Of a DNA stretch of 64,000 nt, positions 17,787-25,757 are shown piece by piece (the stretch's first letter is position 1; each line of letters begins with the position of its first letter). The notes under the pieces are model-generated. The model was not told the DNA's origin. It saw only the letters and a list, made by a program, of their open reading frames with translations, and made no database searches. The translations under genes were made by a program, and so were the position numbers. Source of the DNA: Stygiolobus azoricus (GTDB lineage: Archaea; Thermoproteota; Thermoprotei_A; Sulfolobales; Sulfolobaceae); contig NZ_CP045483.1 in NCBI RefSeq assembly GCF_009729035.1, positions 124,001 through 188,000 on the forward strand, given 5' to 3'.

Positions 17787-18958
17787 ACTAGCCTCACCCC
17801 TATCTCACTTACCCAGATACCAAAGCTTTCCCAATTAAACGGAAAGTCCGTAAAGATAGTTCCAACCACGCTTTTCAAAAAAAGATCAAGATTTATAGAA
17901 GATGGATAAAGAAATAATATCTCCTCAATAATGTCGTCGTTTATTTTAACGTAATATGCGAGATCGCCTGAAGGACTTTCGACCCGGGCTAGCCCTTCCC
18001 CTTCACCGCGTAATTTATTACTTTCCGTTGAAGAGATCTCACGTAGGTTATTTATAATATCTCTAATAAGTATAGAAGATTCCAAAATCTCATATCCTCT
18101 AACTAGAAATCTTCCGAACGCATCCCCTTCTTCCCTAACAACAGGACTTATATTGAAATCCTTATAGGGTAGGAAGTCACTGTCAACTCTAGCATCGTAA
18201 GGAAAACCTGAAGCCCTTGCTGCTGGACCTATAGAGTTTTCGTCTTTCAGTTTCCCGTTTGATTGAAGTCTGTCAATGAAAATTCGGCTCTCTATTAGTC
18301 CTTCAAATATTGTTTCGAACATTTTTTGAATCTTTTCAATCCGCCTGTCTATTCCTTCAAAGTTACACTTTACATCATTTATTTGATTAACTCCAAAAAA
18401 GTACCTGTGCCCGCATGCGTTTCCTATAATTCTATTTAACTCCTCAACTAATGAAAGGAGCTCATAAGTAGGTACAGATAGCGAAGCCATCTCAGTAAGT
18501 CGTGAAATAACAAAGAGATGATTTCTTATTCTTTCTAGTTCCAACTGTATAATTCTTCTCATTTGCACTTGATAATCTTGATCGACATCTAATGCATCTT
18601 CTACTGATAACAGAAAAGACAAAGTATGTGATGCAGAAAAAGGAGCATTTATTCTTTCGATCCTTAATAAAGCGTCATTCACATTAAGCCCTCTTACTTT
18701 AATTATTCTGTCTTTGAACGAGGTCGCATCAATGTCCAGTATCCTCTCACCGTCGGTAATTATATCAAACTTTATGCTCTCTAATAAACCTCCGGTAGAG
18801 GGTCCATAAACGAATTTAAAGCTACCATAAGTCCTCTCTCTTTTAGGTCTTTCAATCTCACATGTCTCCTCAGTGAGTTCCCGCTCATACAAACAGTACT
18901 TGCCTAGTCTCCCTATCTTTCTACCTTTTCCTCTATCACTCCATTTGTAATACTTCAT
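17783..18958 (-). CDS. Hydrogenase-like large subunit (HyfG/NuoD fold) without Ni-Fe cysteines
   Basis: 391 residues of the NuoD/Ni-Fe hydrogenase large-subunit fold: RINAPFSASHTLSF near 104-117, then ELERIRNHL near 142-150 and NACGHRYFFG. Real hydrogenases have RxCGxC at the first position and DPCxxC near the C-terminus; here the residues are RINAPF and SINLDL, so none of the four Ni-Fe ligands remains. The NuoC-type domain fused to E. coli HyfG is also absent. The protein is thus a complex-I-like or Ehr-like (energy-converting hydrogenase related) subunit, not a hydrogenase. Its substrate is unknown. Confidence 0.88.
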   Translation of the reverse strand: MKYYKWSDRGKGRKIGRLGKYCLYERELTEETCEIERPKRERTYGSFKFVYGPSTGGLLESIKFDIITDGERILDIDATSFKDRIIKVRGLNVNDALLRIERINAPFSASHTLSFLLSVEDALDVDQDYQVQMRRIIQLELERIRNHLFVISRLTEMASLSVPTYELLSLVEELNRIIGNACGHRYFFGVNQINDVKCNFEGIDRRIEKIQKMFETIFEGLIESRIFIDRLQSNGKLKDENSIGPAARASGFPYDARVDSDFLPYKDFNISPVVREEGDAFGRFLVRGYEILESSILIRDIINNLREISSTESNKLRGEGEGLARVESPSGDLAYYVKINDDIIEEILFLYPSSINLDLFLKSVVGTIFTDFPFNWESFGIWVSEIGVRLV

Positions 18959-18960
18959 TT

Positions 18961-20310
18961 CTACATCACCACTAAGAGGTACAATATTCCTATCATAAGC
19001 GATATGATTGACGAGACCAAGGAAATAGAGGACATTAATGGTGGTTCATTTACTTGCCTATTGTCCATGTCTTTGCCTGAAAATACTACCTTGCTCACGT
19101 GGTAATTTATTGAAATAAACTCCAATGGGATAATGATTAAGAGGGTTGCAAATATCGAGAAAAATCCTCTCTCCAGCAAGCTTTGTAGTATTAGGAATTC
19201 ACCTATAAAAGTCCCAAAAGGCGGAGTAGCAGTTACAGCTAACGAAGATAACAGTAAAGAAGAAGATGTCAGCCTTAACTTACTAACTCCTTTCAACTCG
19301 TCTATTCTTTTCTCCTTTAAAACCTTCACGAGAATGCCCGATGAATAGAAAGCTGAGGCTTTACCGAAAGCGTGTGACAGTAATAGTATTAAAGCACCTA
19401 TAGGTTGCCCTATAACGAGTCCTATTAGAGCTAAGTTCATATTTTCTATTGTAGAGTACGCGAAAAGTCTTTTTATATTCCATTGATTGGATAAGATAAT
19501 CGAAGACGTCAACATTGAAAGTAAGGAGAAAACTAAGTATAAGTTAGTTAGAGGGTCTATCTCGTACACTCTATAAAGGACGTATAAGGCTGAAGGTAAT
19601 AATACACCAGAAAATAACGCACTGATAGGTGAGGGTGCTTCACTATGTGCATCAGGTAGCCAAATATACATAGGGAATACCCCTACTTTAGTACCAAAGC
19701 CTATCAATGCTAATCCTACTGCTAATCTCATTATTTCACTGGATTGATGTAAAGATAGGATCGTGGATACCGTGAGCGTATGGTACTGATAGTAAATTAA
19801 AATAATTGAAAATAGGGCTATAGTCACTCCCGCCGATACTATTATTATGTACCTCCAAGTTGCTTCCAAGGAAACTTCTGAGTATTCGGTAGCTATTAAA
19901 AGCGCGGATGTGATAGTTGTTAGCTCAACCCCTATCCACATAAAACCATAATTATTCACAGAAACCGTAAACAACATAGAAGACACAAAAAAGTTCAGTA
20001 AAACATAGTATATCTTTGTATTAAGAATTCCACTGGGTTCTGCGTCACCAATATACTCTAGGGAATATATAGACGAAAGTAAGTATATCGAGGTTATCAT
20101 TAAAGTGAAATAAGTGGTGAAGCTGGTGACGTAAAAGAATCCTGATATAGGCAATAAGCCCTTCTCTATAAACAATATTACTGATAATAATAGGGAAATA
20201 ATTGAGGTTATTATTGTAGATATTCTTAAAACTCTAACATTGAAAAAAACTACATTAGAAAGAGAGGGTATAAGGATCGACAGTATTAAAAGTAATTGAC
20301 CGTTCTCCAC
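18961..20310 (-). CDS. Antiporter-like membrane subunit, HyfF/NuoN-M type
   Basis: 449 residues with about 13 TM helices. The proton-antiporter signature is clear in YIWLPDAHSEAPSPISALFS near the middle, and RLFAYSTIENMNLALIG follows it, with SHAFGKASAFYSSG containing the conserved His/Lys pair. It is a second ion-channel-like subunit in addition to the one at 15463. It lies only 2 bases upstream of the large-subunit gene and 7 bases after the HyfE-like gene. Two antiporter subunits imply translocation of H+ or Na+ driven by the iron-sulfur arm. Confidence 0.87.
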   Translation of the reverse strand: MENGQLLLILSILIPSLSNVVFFNVRVLRISTIITSIISLLLSVILFIEKGLLPISGFFYVTSFTTYFTLMITSIYLLSSIYSLEYIGDAEPSGILNTKIYYVLLNFFVSSMLFTVSVNNYGFMWIGVELTTITSALLIATEYSEVSLEATWRYIIIVSAGVTIALFSIILIYYQYHTLTVSTILSLHQSSEIMRLAVGLALIGFGTKVGVFPMYIWLPDAHSEAPSPISALFSGVLLPSALYVLYRVYEIDPLTNLYLVFSLLSMLTSSIILSNQWNIKRLFAYSTIENMNLALIGLVIGQPIGALILLLSHAFGKASAFYSSGILVKVLKEKRIDELKGVSKLRLTSSSLLLSSLAVTATPPFGTFIGEFLILQSLLERGFFSIFATLLIIIPLEFISINYHVSKVVFSGKDMDNRQVNEPPLMSSISLVSSIISLMIGILYLLVVM

Positions 20311-20317
20311 TTCTGTT

Positions 20318-20953
20318 TCACCCCCTTAATTCTTCTATGATTTTGTGTTCCTCCTTAACCCGTGTGAGGACGGAAGATATGATTATCAACCCTAAGACGT
20401 CTAAAAATATACTTACTTCTATCAAGAAAGGAATTGGAATTAAAAATATACCGAATAATACTAGAGAATTTTCTTCTTCAATATATCCTAAGATTTGTGA
20501 GACAGTGCTTTTTCTACTTAGAATTAAAAAGAGACCTTGAAAGAATAGCGCAAAAGAGAAAACTAGATCATAAGAATTGTTTGCATTTAGTAAGGAATTA
20601 TACTTAGAAACAACTAAATAGTATAGTATTAGTGAGGCTGTTATAAAGAAAGCTAAGTCAAGTATGAGTTCTGAGGCAACCCCTCTCGTACTTTCTCTAT
20701 AACCATGAATCTTTTTTAATCCTTTTAATAGAAAGAATGTGATAAGAGCACTTCTTACAAATATGATTATAATACCGAGAAAAACATAGTCCGAAATTCC
20801 GGTTATGAAAGCTAGGTAGAAAGAAAGGGCTGATATTAGTCCTGATTGTATAGCTTGAGCATAAATTTGTGGTTTAAAATAGGCTTGACCTTGGATATAG
20901 AAAGCCACCAAAATTATAAAAGAGTTAATTAGTTGTATGATTTCTTCCATCAC
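20318..20953 (-). CDS. HyfE/NuoK-related membrane subunit
   Basis: 211 residues with six or seven hydrophobic segments and few charges. Order, size and the motif around GIIIIFVRSALITFF match HyfE, the hydrogenase-4 component related to NuoK. It is placed between HyfC- and HyfF-like genes exactly as in Hyf operons. Its start overlaps the end of the HyfC-like gene by 4 bases (ATGA type), so translation is coupled. On its own the sequence is weakly conserved; the call relies on gene order as well as composition. Confidence 0.75.
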   Translation of the reverse strand: MMEEIIQLINSFIILVAFYIQGQAYFKPQIYAQAIQSGLISALSFYLAFITGISDYVFLGIIIIFVRSALITFFLLKGLKKIHGYRESTRGVASELILDLAFFITASLILYYLVVSKYNSLLNANNSYDLVFSFALFFQGLFLILSRKSTVSQILGYIEEENSLVLFGIFLIPIPFLIEVSIFLDVLGLIIISSVLTRVKEEHKIIEELRG

Positions 20954-21909
20954 TCTCCACCTTGTAATACTGTTAAAATTAAGGAAAAGAGGGAAAGAAG
21001 AAAGGCTACAGCTAAAAAGTCCTGAACCTTAAATAGTCTCAACTTCGCTAATGTCGTGTTAATTATCACCGCTATTAGTATTAATAACATCCACTTTCCG
21101 AACATAATTCCGACATCCTCAATAGCTCCTAGAGGCCCCTTTATCAAAAACCATGGAAATAGAAAGACGTTAAGTAAGACTGATCCTAAGAGATACTGTT
21201 TTATGTAAGACCCCCATTTCAAAATGGCTAATAATTTTCCGCTGTATTCATAGAGCAATCCGTCGTCTATCATACCAAGTTCACTAAGACCAGAACTTTC
21301 TACAGGTAATTTCCCAGTTTCAAAAAGCCATAACATAAAGAAAGATACTGATATGAACACATGAGCGAGAGATAAGTAATGCGTGATATCCTTAGTTAAA
21401 TATGATAGAGTAACGTATGGATTGTTAGTACCAGTAATTAAGGCTACTCCAAAAAACACTGTGATCAGTGTAGCTTCTGATAAGAAAGCAAAGGAGAGAA
21501 TACGACTGGCGGATAATGCAACAAAATTACTACCACTTTGCATCGAAGCCAATATCTTTATGAACGATGCTAGGGAAAATAGTAAAGCACCACCTAAGAA
21601 GTCTACTGTTGGAGTAAATAGTACGGGCTGAGGGTAGACTACCGGTATTACAAAGGATATCATTAGGTAAATAGAAAACATAACATAAGGAGAGAAAATA
21701 AATATCTCGGAACTTGTTGTAGGTACTAATACTTCTTTCTTTATGAGTTTGTATATATCATAATAAGGTTGAAATATGCTTGGACCTCTCCTACCTTGTA
21801 TTCTAGCTAAAGCTTTCTCATATATACCCTGATAAAGCGGAGACAATAGTATAACTGAAAGGACTTGAACTATCGTTTCTTCTACTATGTAAGCCTCATT
21901 TGACGCCAT
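20950..21909 (-). CDS. HyfC/NuoH-like membrane subunit
   Basis: About 319 residues with eight TM helices. The NuoH hallmark, the amphipathic loop RRGPSIFQPYYDIYKL, is at about 38-53, with ETGKLPVESSG in the central loop, the part that faces the quinone or cluster end in complex I. First gene of the operon. ATG at 21909 with GGTGAG 5-8 bases upstream is preferred to the in-frame GTG at 21918. A strongly structured GC-rich segment lies directly upstream (21911-21997), either a leader RNA or a mobile-element remnant. Confidence 0.87.
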   Translation of the reverse strand: MASNEAYIVEETIVQVLSVILLSPLYQGIYEKALARIQGRRGPSIFQPYYDIYKLIKKEVLVPTTSSEIFIFSPYVMFSIYLMISFVIPVVYPQPVLFTPTVDFLGGALLFSLASFIKILASMQSGSNFVALSASRILSFAFLSEATLITVFFGVALITGTNNPYVTLSYLTKDITHYLSLAHVFISVSFFMLWLFETGKLPVESSGLSELGMIDDGLLYEYSGKLLAILKWGSYIKQYLLGSVLLNVFLFPWFLIKGPLGAIEDVGIMFGKWMLLILIAVIINTTLAKLRLFKVQDFLAVAFLLSLFSLILTVLQGGE

Positions 21910-22039
21910 ACTTCTCACCTTTTAGAGAAGTAGGCGTCATCAGCCTCCATTAAAGGAGGCGGTTCGGGGCATTCACCCACGGGGTGACGCCATACCCCGC
22001 CTCACGTGTCAGCAAATATATCTTTATTTCACGTCTTAA
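21901..22039 (+). mobile_element. GC-rich structured element, possible tnpB tail / IS605 right end
   Basis: A GC-rich island in A/T-rich DNA. TGACGCCATA is repeated at 21901-21910 and 21985-21994; between them are GGCGTCA (complement of TGACGCC), a CCTCC/GGAGG hairpin and a CACCC/GGGTG hairpin, so several alternative stems form. On the plus strand a frame of 37 codons from 21926 to 22039 reads RRHQPPLKEAVRGIHPRGDA, a composition like the C-terminal tails of IS605-type TnpB proteins. It also sits exactly in the 5' leader of the minus-strand Hyf-like operon, so a regulatory leader RNA is the alternative. Confidence 0.4.
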
Positions 22040-22191
22040 ATATGTTGTTTATAAACTCTAAAGACAACTTTTGTATTTGTCATTGAGATTTATTCACTAC
22101 TTCGCCCTGACGTGCATTCATCATTTATCAGCAAAGACCAATTCGCACATCTCCAGAAATATCCTTTTCAAGACTAAAAAACTTCTAGTAC

Positions 22192-23055
22192 TTATCTCCT
22201 CAGTCTGTTGCCGCCTATATGAATCCCATTCCTCTCGTTACTACCAAGTTGCGATACCACTATACCACTAAACATAATCCCTATCCCTAGCATCACCAGA
22301 AAGTTGACCTCAATTACACCCCTAATATAGTCAACTAATGTGCTGAATATAGGTATTGAAAATATTAAGACTACTATCTTAGTAACCTTTTCCATCTTAA
22401 GCATCATATTCCATAACAAGAACATTACCAGTCCACCTAAAAAAGTACTGTAAGAGAACGAGATTAAAAACGAAGATGAAGGGTCGAACTTATAGTCAAA
22501 AGGTATCATGATTAGAAAGAATAAAGAACCTAAGAGAAATTGAGATGCGTTAACCATTAACGGATTCAAGTCCCTTAGCTTTCTGTAATAAACCGTAAAC
22601 ATTGCCCAAAATACAGCGTTAGTAATCGTCAGGACTGCACCTATCAATGAAATGTGTAGAGAACTAGTGTATACTATGAGCCCTAAAAATCCTATAATAA
22701 TTCCGATTGTCTCATTAATTGAAGGTTTTTCGTTCAAAATGAAATAGGATATAGGGATAGCAAACAAAGGCATTGTATAGCTGAGTACTGCAGACTCTGA
22801 AGGGGGGACGTATAGTAACCCGTAACTCCACAAGGCCGTGCTTGTGGTCGTGAATAGGCTGAGTAAAAGAATATCCTTATTAATTAACAGTTTGCGTGTT
22901 ATGGAGAATAGTATAATCCCAGATATTAGGTACCTCATTCCCATGAACACGGGAGGAGAAGAATATTCCAACCCTTCCTTAGTGAAGGAATAAAGAAATG
23001 TGCCTATTATAACGTAAGGTATTAAGTACACCGAGAGTAATTTATTCAATACCAA
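22192..23055 (-). CDS. DMT-superfamily transporter (EamA repeats)
   Basis: 287 residues forming two EamA repeats of five TM helices each, ten in total. The first repeat includes FMGMRYLISGIILF and the end-of-repeat signature IGIIIGFLGLIVY near 115-127; the second includes FLGGLVMFLLWN. EamA transporters carry metabolites or amino acids, usually outward; the substrate cannot be told from sequence. ATG at 23055, single gene with its own A/T-rich upstream region. The cytosolic C-terminal tail is short and positively charged. Confidence 0.88.
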   Translation of the reverse strand: MVLNKLLSVYLIPYVIIGTFLYSFTKEGLEYSSPPVFMGMRYLISGIILFSITRKLLINKDILLLSLFTTTSTALWSYGLLYVPPSESAVLSYTMPLFAIPISYFILNEKPSINETIGIIIGFLGLIVYTSSLHISLIGAVLTITNAVFWAMFTVYYRKLRDLNPLMVNASQFLLGSLFFLIMIPFDYKFDPSSSFLISFSYSTFLGGLVMFLLWNMMLKMEKVTKIVVLIFSIPIFSTLVDYIRGVIEVNFLVMLGIGIMFSGIVVSQLGSNERNGIHIGGNRLRR

Positions 23056-23250
23056 TCGCGACTGAGACTCGAGTTTACGTTTATAAAATTTATGTATAAG
23101 AGTACTTTAATTGCTAGTAAAGTATAAGTTACTTAAGGTCAAAGTTTTTAACGTATCTTCGTCGTAACCTCTTGTTACTTATAGACCATTCTTCCGCTTC
23201 CCATGTTAAGAACGTAACGCTTTATGGTATTTCAACCTTTACCAAGTAAA

Positions 23251-23259
23251 TTTTAAATA
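23251..23259 (+). promoter_or_regulatory. TATA box of tRNA-Asp gene
   Basis: TTTTAAATA about 35 bases before the first base of the tRNA, preceded by a purine-containing BRE-like stretch; the usual archaeal tRNA promoter layout. Confidence 0.5.
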
Positions 23260-23289
23260 CGAACAAAATATGAATAAGAAATGAAGCAT

Positions 23290-23362
23290 GCCGCGGTAGT
23301 CTAGCGGTCTAGGATGGGGGCCTGTCGAGCCCCTGACCCGGGTTCAAATCCCGGCCGCGGCG
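23290..23362 (+). tRNA. tRNA-Asp (anticodon GTC)
   Basis: Full cloverleaf. Acceptor stem GCCGCGG pairs with CCGCGGC, followed by discriminator G. Anticodon stem GGGGC/GCCCC holds loop CTGTCGA, giving anticodon GTC. The T-arm is GACCCGGGTTCAAATCCCGG. No intron and no encoded CCA. The high GC of the stems stands out against the local sequence, as expected for a hyperthermophile. A perfect hairpin and transposon debris follow directly downstream. Confidence 0.96.
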
Positions 23363-23366
23363 CTGA

Positions 23367-23384
23367 GTGGGGGAATACCCCCAC
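23367..23384 (+). repeat. Perfect 7-bp hairpin after tRNA-Asp
   Basis: GTGGGGG, loop AATA, CCCCCAC; begins five bases after the tRNA discriminator base. It may be the edge of the mobile-element debris that follows or a 3' processing/termination hairpin. Confidence 0.6.
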
Positions 23385-23595
23385 GTCCCCAATGGTAACA
23401 CACATCTCGGTTACCCTCCTAGCCTCCCTCAACCTCTCTTGCGTTTTAAGAAGGGTTTTAGGCCAGTTTTTTATTCAAGTACCAAGAGAGCGTATTCAAG
23501 TCGATATAGTTGTTCTCGCGTGAAGTATCCATTTCATGATTTTTCAACCTCTCCTTTTCTTTAACTTTACTTCTATATTGGAAGAGGTAAAGTGA
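23367..23595 (+). pseudogene. Insertion-sequence-derived ORF remnant
   Basis: A 65-codon frame starts with GTG inside the hairpin (MGEYPHVPNGNT...), rich in Ser, Tyr and Arg. It stops at 23564, but one frame shift in the pyrimidine run near 23560 lets it continue as FFNFTSILEEVK to 23595. That pattern and the position between a tRNA 3' end and a decayed transposase suggest the start of a broken transposon ORF. I cannot name the element. Confidence 0.35.
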
Positions 23596-23615
23596 TACTA
23601 GTTTTTTAAGGGGTT

Positions 23616-24092
23616 TTAGTCCTTAGCCTTGTCAATCATGTTTTCTATTTTATTTGCAAAGTCTCTATGAGAATGCTCCAGTTTATTCTAGGACTATCAT
23701 AGGGTTTTATCTTGAGAATTATTTCATAACCTTTCAAGCTGTTCACGTATTCCCTCACTTGTTATTATGACAGTAGGGGTTAGTCATGCCAGATCAGAAG
23801 ACTTAGCTTCAGTTAAGGGCTTCGACCATGTATCCCAGTTGGAGAGTATTACTCTCCCAAACTAGTAAACCTATATAGGGAAATGGCCTAAAGAGGTACA
23901 AAACCCAAGTGAGTCTTCTCTAGAACAAGTAGTTTAGAATTAGTGAGAAGTATCTTTTACACAAACCTATATTATGAATAGTTTTAGGTAGATCATTAAT
24001 TTTAGAGCTTCCTTAATTTGCTTTCAAGCAAGAATATTTAACTTTTCCACTAAGTCTCTGCCATTTAATTCCATCTCCTTAACTCTCTCCAT
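23616..24092 (-). pseudogene. Decayed transposase gene (internal deletion, stops, frameshift)
   Basis: Read on the minus strand, the left part starts with ATG at 24092 as MERVKEMELNGRDLVEKLN, meets a TGA where the frame otherwise continues with KQIKEALKLMIY, and then breaks up. The right part resumes at 23758 as VREYVNSLKGYEIILKIKPY and, after one frame shift near 23655, ends KIENMIDKAKD at 23616. The two parts look like the N- and C-terminal ends of one transposase whose middle is mostly deleted. Assignment to an IS family needs a database search. Confidence 0.55.
23841..23857. repeat. Perfect palindrome, 8-bp arms
   Basis: GGAGAGTA, one central T, TACTCTCC. Lies inside the decayed transposase region, at about the place where its middle is missing; possibly a terminal repeat of another element that inserted or excised there. 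Confidence 0.5.
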
Positions 24093-24230
24093 AGGGATAT
24101 TTTAATAAGTAAGTAGTGTATTTTTCCAGTTCTTACTACTTTTAGTTACGAAAACCTTACTAAACGGATTTACCATTTTTAAATTATATAAAAAACTTAA
24201 AAACCAACAACTGATAGAATTTAATTTGAA

Positions 24231-25670
24231 ATGACAGATCCTCGAGGGAGCCCAAGTAAAAAAAGTCCCGATGTATACTCAAAAGTAGCTGAATTGACAG
24301 CTAGAATAGACAGACTTCCTACAATGGTCTTACCCATCTCAGTTATTCTTGCTTTGGCCTTCGGTTATTTCATCGCACTTTATGACGTCATTGATATTGG
24401 TGTAGCATTCTCCGGTACATCACTTCCTTATACTGGGTTAACAACGTCCGAGGCAACTACCGTAGTGTCAATGGGATTATTCGGTTATATACCGGGTGCC
24501 ATAATCTTGGGATATCTGGCTGACAAGGTAGGAAGGAAACCTATGCTAATTTTTACGGCACTTTTAACTGCAGTTGGTAGTCTTGGTAACGCTCTATCAG
24601 TAAACTATCCTATGTTTCTCGTTTTTAGGTTTATTACTGGGATGGGTATAGGTGGTGACTTAATTCTCGTACCTACTTACTTGGTAGAAATGGTACCTGC
24701 TGTTAAGAGGGGTCAATACTTCAACCTGGTATACATAGCTGGATGGGCAGGGCTAGGATTAGGTCCCTTCTTAGCATCTCTAATAGACGTTTTAAACCCA
24801 GCAATAGGTTGGAGAGTAATATTCCTAATAGGTGCTACTTTAGCTTTTATAGTACTCGTTATAAGGACTCACGCAGACGAGACAGTTAGAATGCTAGCCT
24901 TGAAAGGAAAAATAGACCAAGCTGAAGCGATAGTTAGAAAGATGGAGGAAGAAGCAAAGGTAAAGGCTGGAGTAGCTGAACTCCCGCCTTATAACCCTCT
25001 ACAGTACAAAGTAGAAGAGAAAAATCCTTTTGCAGTGTTCCGCAACAAGAAATATGCTATAAGAATAATCTCTGTCATGTTATCTATTTTCTTCTTCTAC
25101 TTCGGCGAGTACCCGTACTTGACCGAATTCCTGCTTTGGGTTAATAGCGTTTACGGTAACGACAAAGCCTTAATTAACGAATACACTGTGTTGTTCGGAA
25201 CTGCTGGTATAGGAACTTTTCTGGGAGCAATAGCCCTTAGGTTCATAGTCGAGAAAATTAGGAGGGCAATTCTGACTACTATTGCTTATGCTGTTGGTAT
25301 GTTACTAGGAGTTTTATTGTCAGTGTATTTTGTGCTTCAAAACAATACTACTCTAGCTTTTGCGGCAATGTTCTTAACGAACTTCATAGGGGTAGGTTGG
25401 AGTAATCAAATGAACTACCTTAACGGTACTGAAAATGTCCCTACTTATGCAAGAGCTACATCCTTTGCATTTTCGGACGGACTTGCACATCTAGGAGCTG
25501 CTATCTCTACTGCAATTATCTTTGGCTTTATACCGACTTTAGGATCTCTTGGGACTTGGGTATTATTCCAGGTACCGATGGTCTTAATGGGAATAGTGCT
25601 AATATTCGTTTTACCAAACACTATAGGACAAAGTCTGGAGAAAGTAAACGAGGCAGAAGCAGGAATTTGA
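24231..25670 (+). CDS. MFS transporter (sugar/metabolite porter-like, 12 TM)
   Basis: 479 residues, with a charged N-terminal tail of about 35 residues and then 12 predicted TM helices. The MFS signature between TM2 and TM3 is GYLADKVGRKPML, and FRFITGMGIGGDLILVPTYLVE in TM4/5 matches the sugar-porter/aromatic-acid:H+ symporter type. A central cytosolic loop is found near 215-265. The substrate is unknown. Promoter elements (TTATATAAAA around 24183-24192) lie in spacer left by the decayed IS. T-runs after the stop mark the transcript end. Confidence 0.88.
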   Translation: MTDPRGSPSKKSPDVYSKVAELTARIDRLPTMVLPISVILALAFGYFIALYDVIDIGVAFSGTSLPYTGLTTSEATTVVSMGLFGYIPGAIILGYLADKVGRKPMLIFTALLTAVGSLGNALSVNYPMFLVFRFITGMGIGGDLILVPTYLVEMVPAVKRGQYFNLVYIAGWAGLGLGPFLASLIDVLNPAIGWRVIFLIGATLAFIVLVIRTHADETVRMLALKGKIDQAEAIVRKMEEEAKVKAGVAELPPYNPLQYKVEEKNPFAVFRNKKYAIRIISVMLSIFFFYFGEYPYLTEFLLWVNSVYGNDKALINEYTVLFGTAGIGTFLGAIALRFIVEKIRRAILTTIAYAVGMLLGVLLSVYFVLQNNTTLAFAAMFLTNFIGVGWSNQMNYLNGTENVPTYARATSFAFSDGLAHLGAAISTAIIFGFIPTLGSLGTWVLFQVPMVLMGIVLIFVLPNTIGQSLEKVNEAEAGI

Positions 25671-25685
25671 ATTCGAGTTTAAGAA

Positions 25686-25757
25686 ACATCTTGAAACATC
25701 TTTTTTCCTTTACTTTGCGCTCTCCAGGACTTAAAATAAATTTTTTCCTTTTTTTTA
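25686..25757 (+). terminator. Tandem T-run terminator region
   Basis: Three T-rich runs (near 25696-25710, 25740-25748 and 25749-25757) follow the MFS gene and separate it from the convergent helicase gene. Confidence 0.5.

Noticed and set aside
17783-18958. Calling the large subunit a Ni-Fe hydrogenase
   Set aside because: All four Ni-Fe cysteines are absent, so hydrogen activation is not supported.
22071-22271. 66-codon plus-strand frame overlapping the start of the spacer and the DMT gene 3' end
   Set aside because: Most of it is antisense to the DMT gene and there is no promoter signal or family resemblance.
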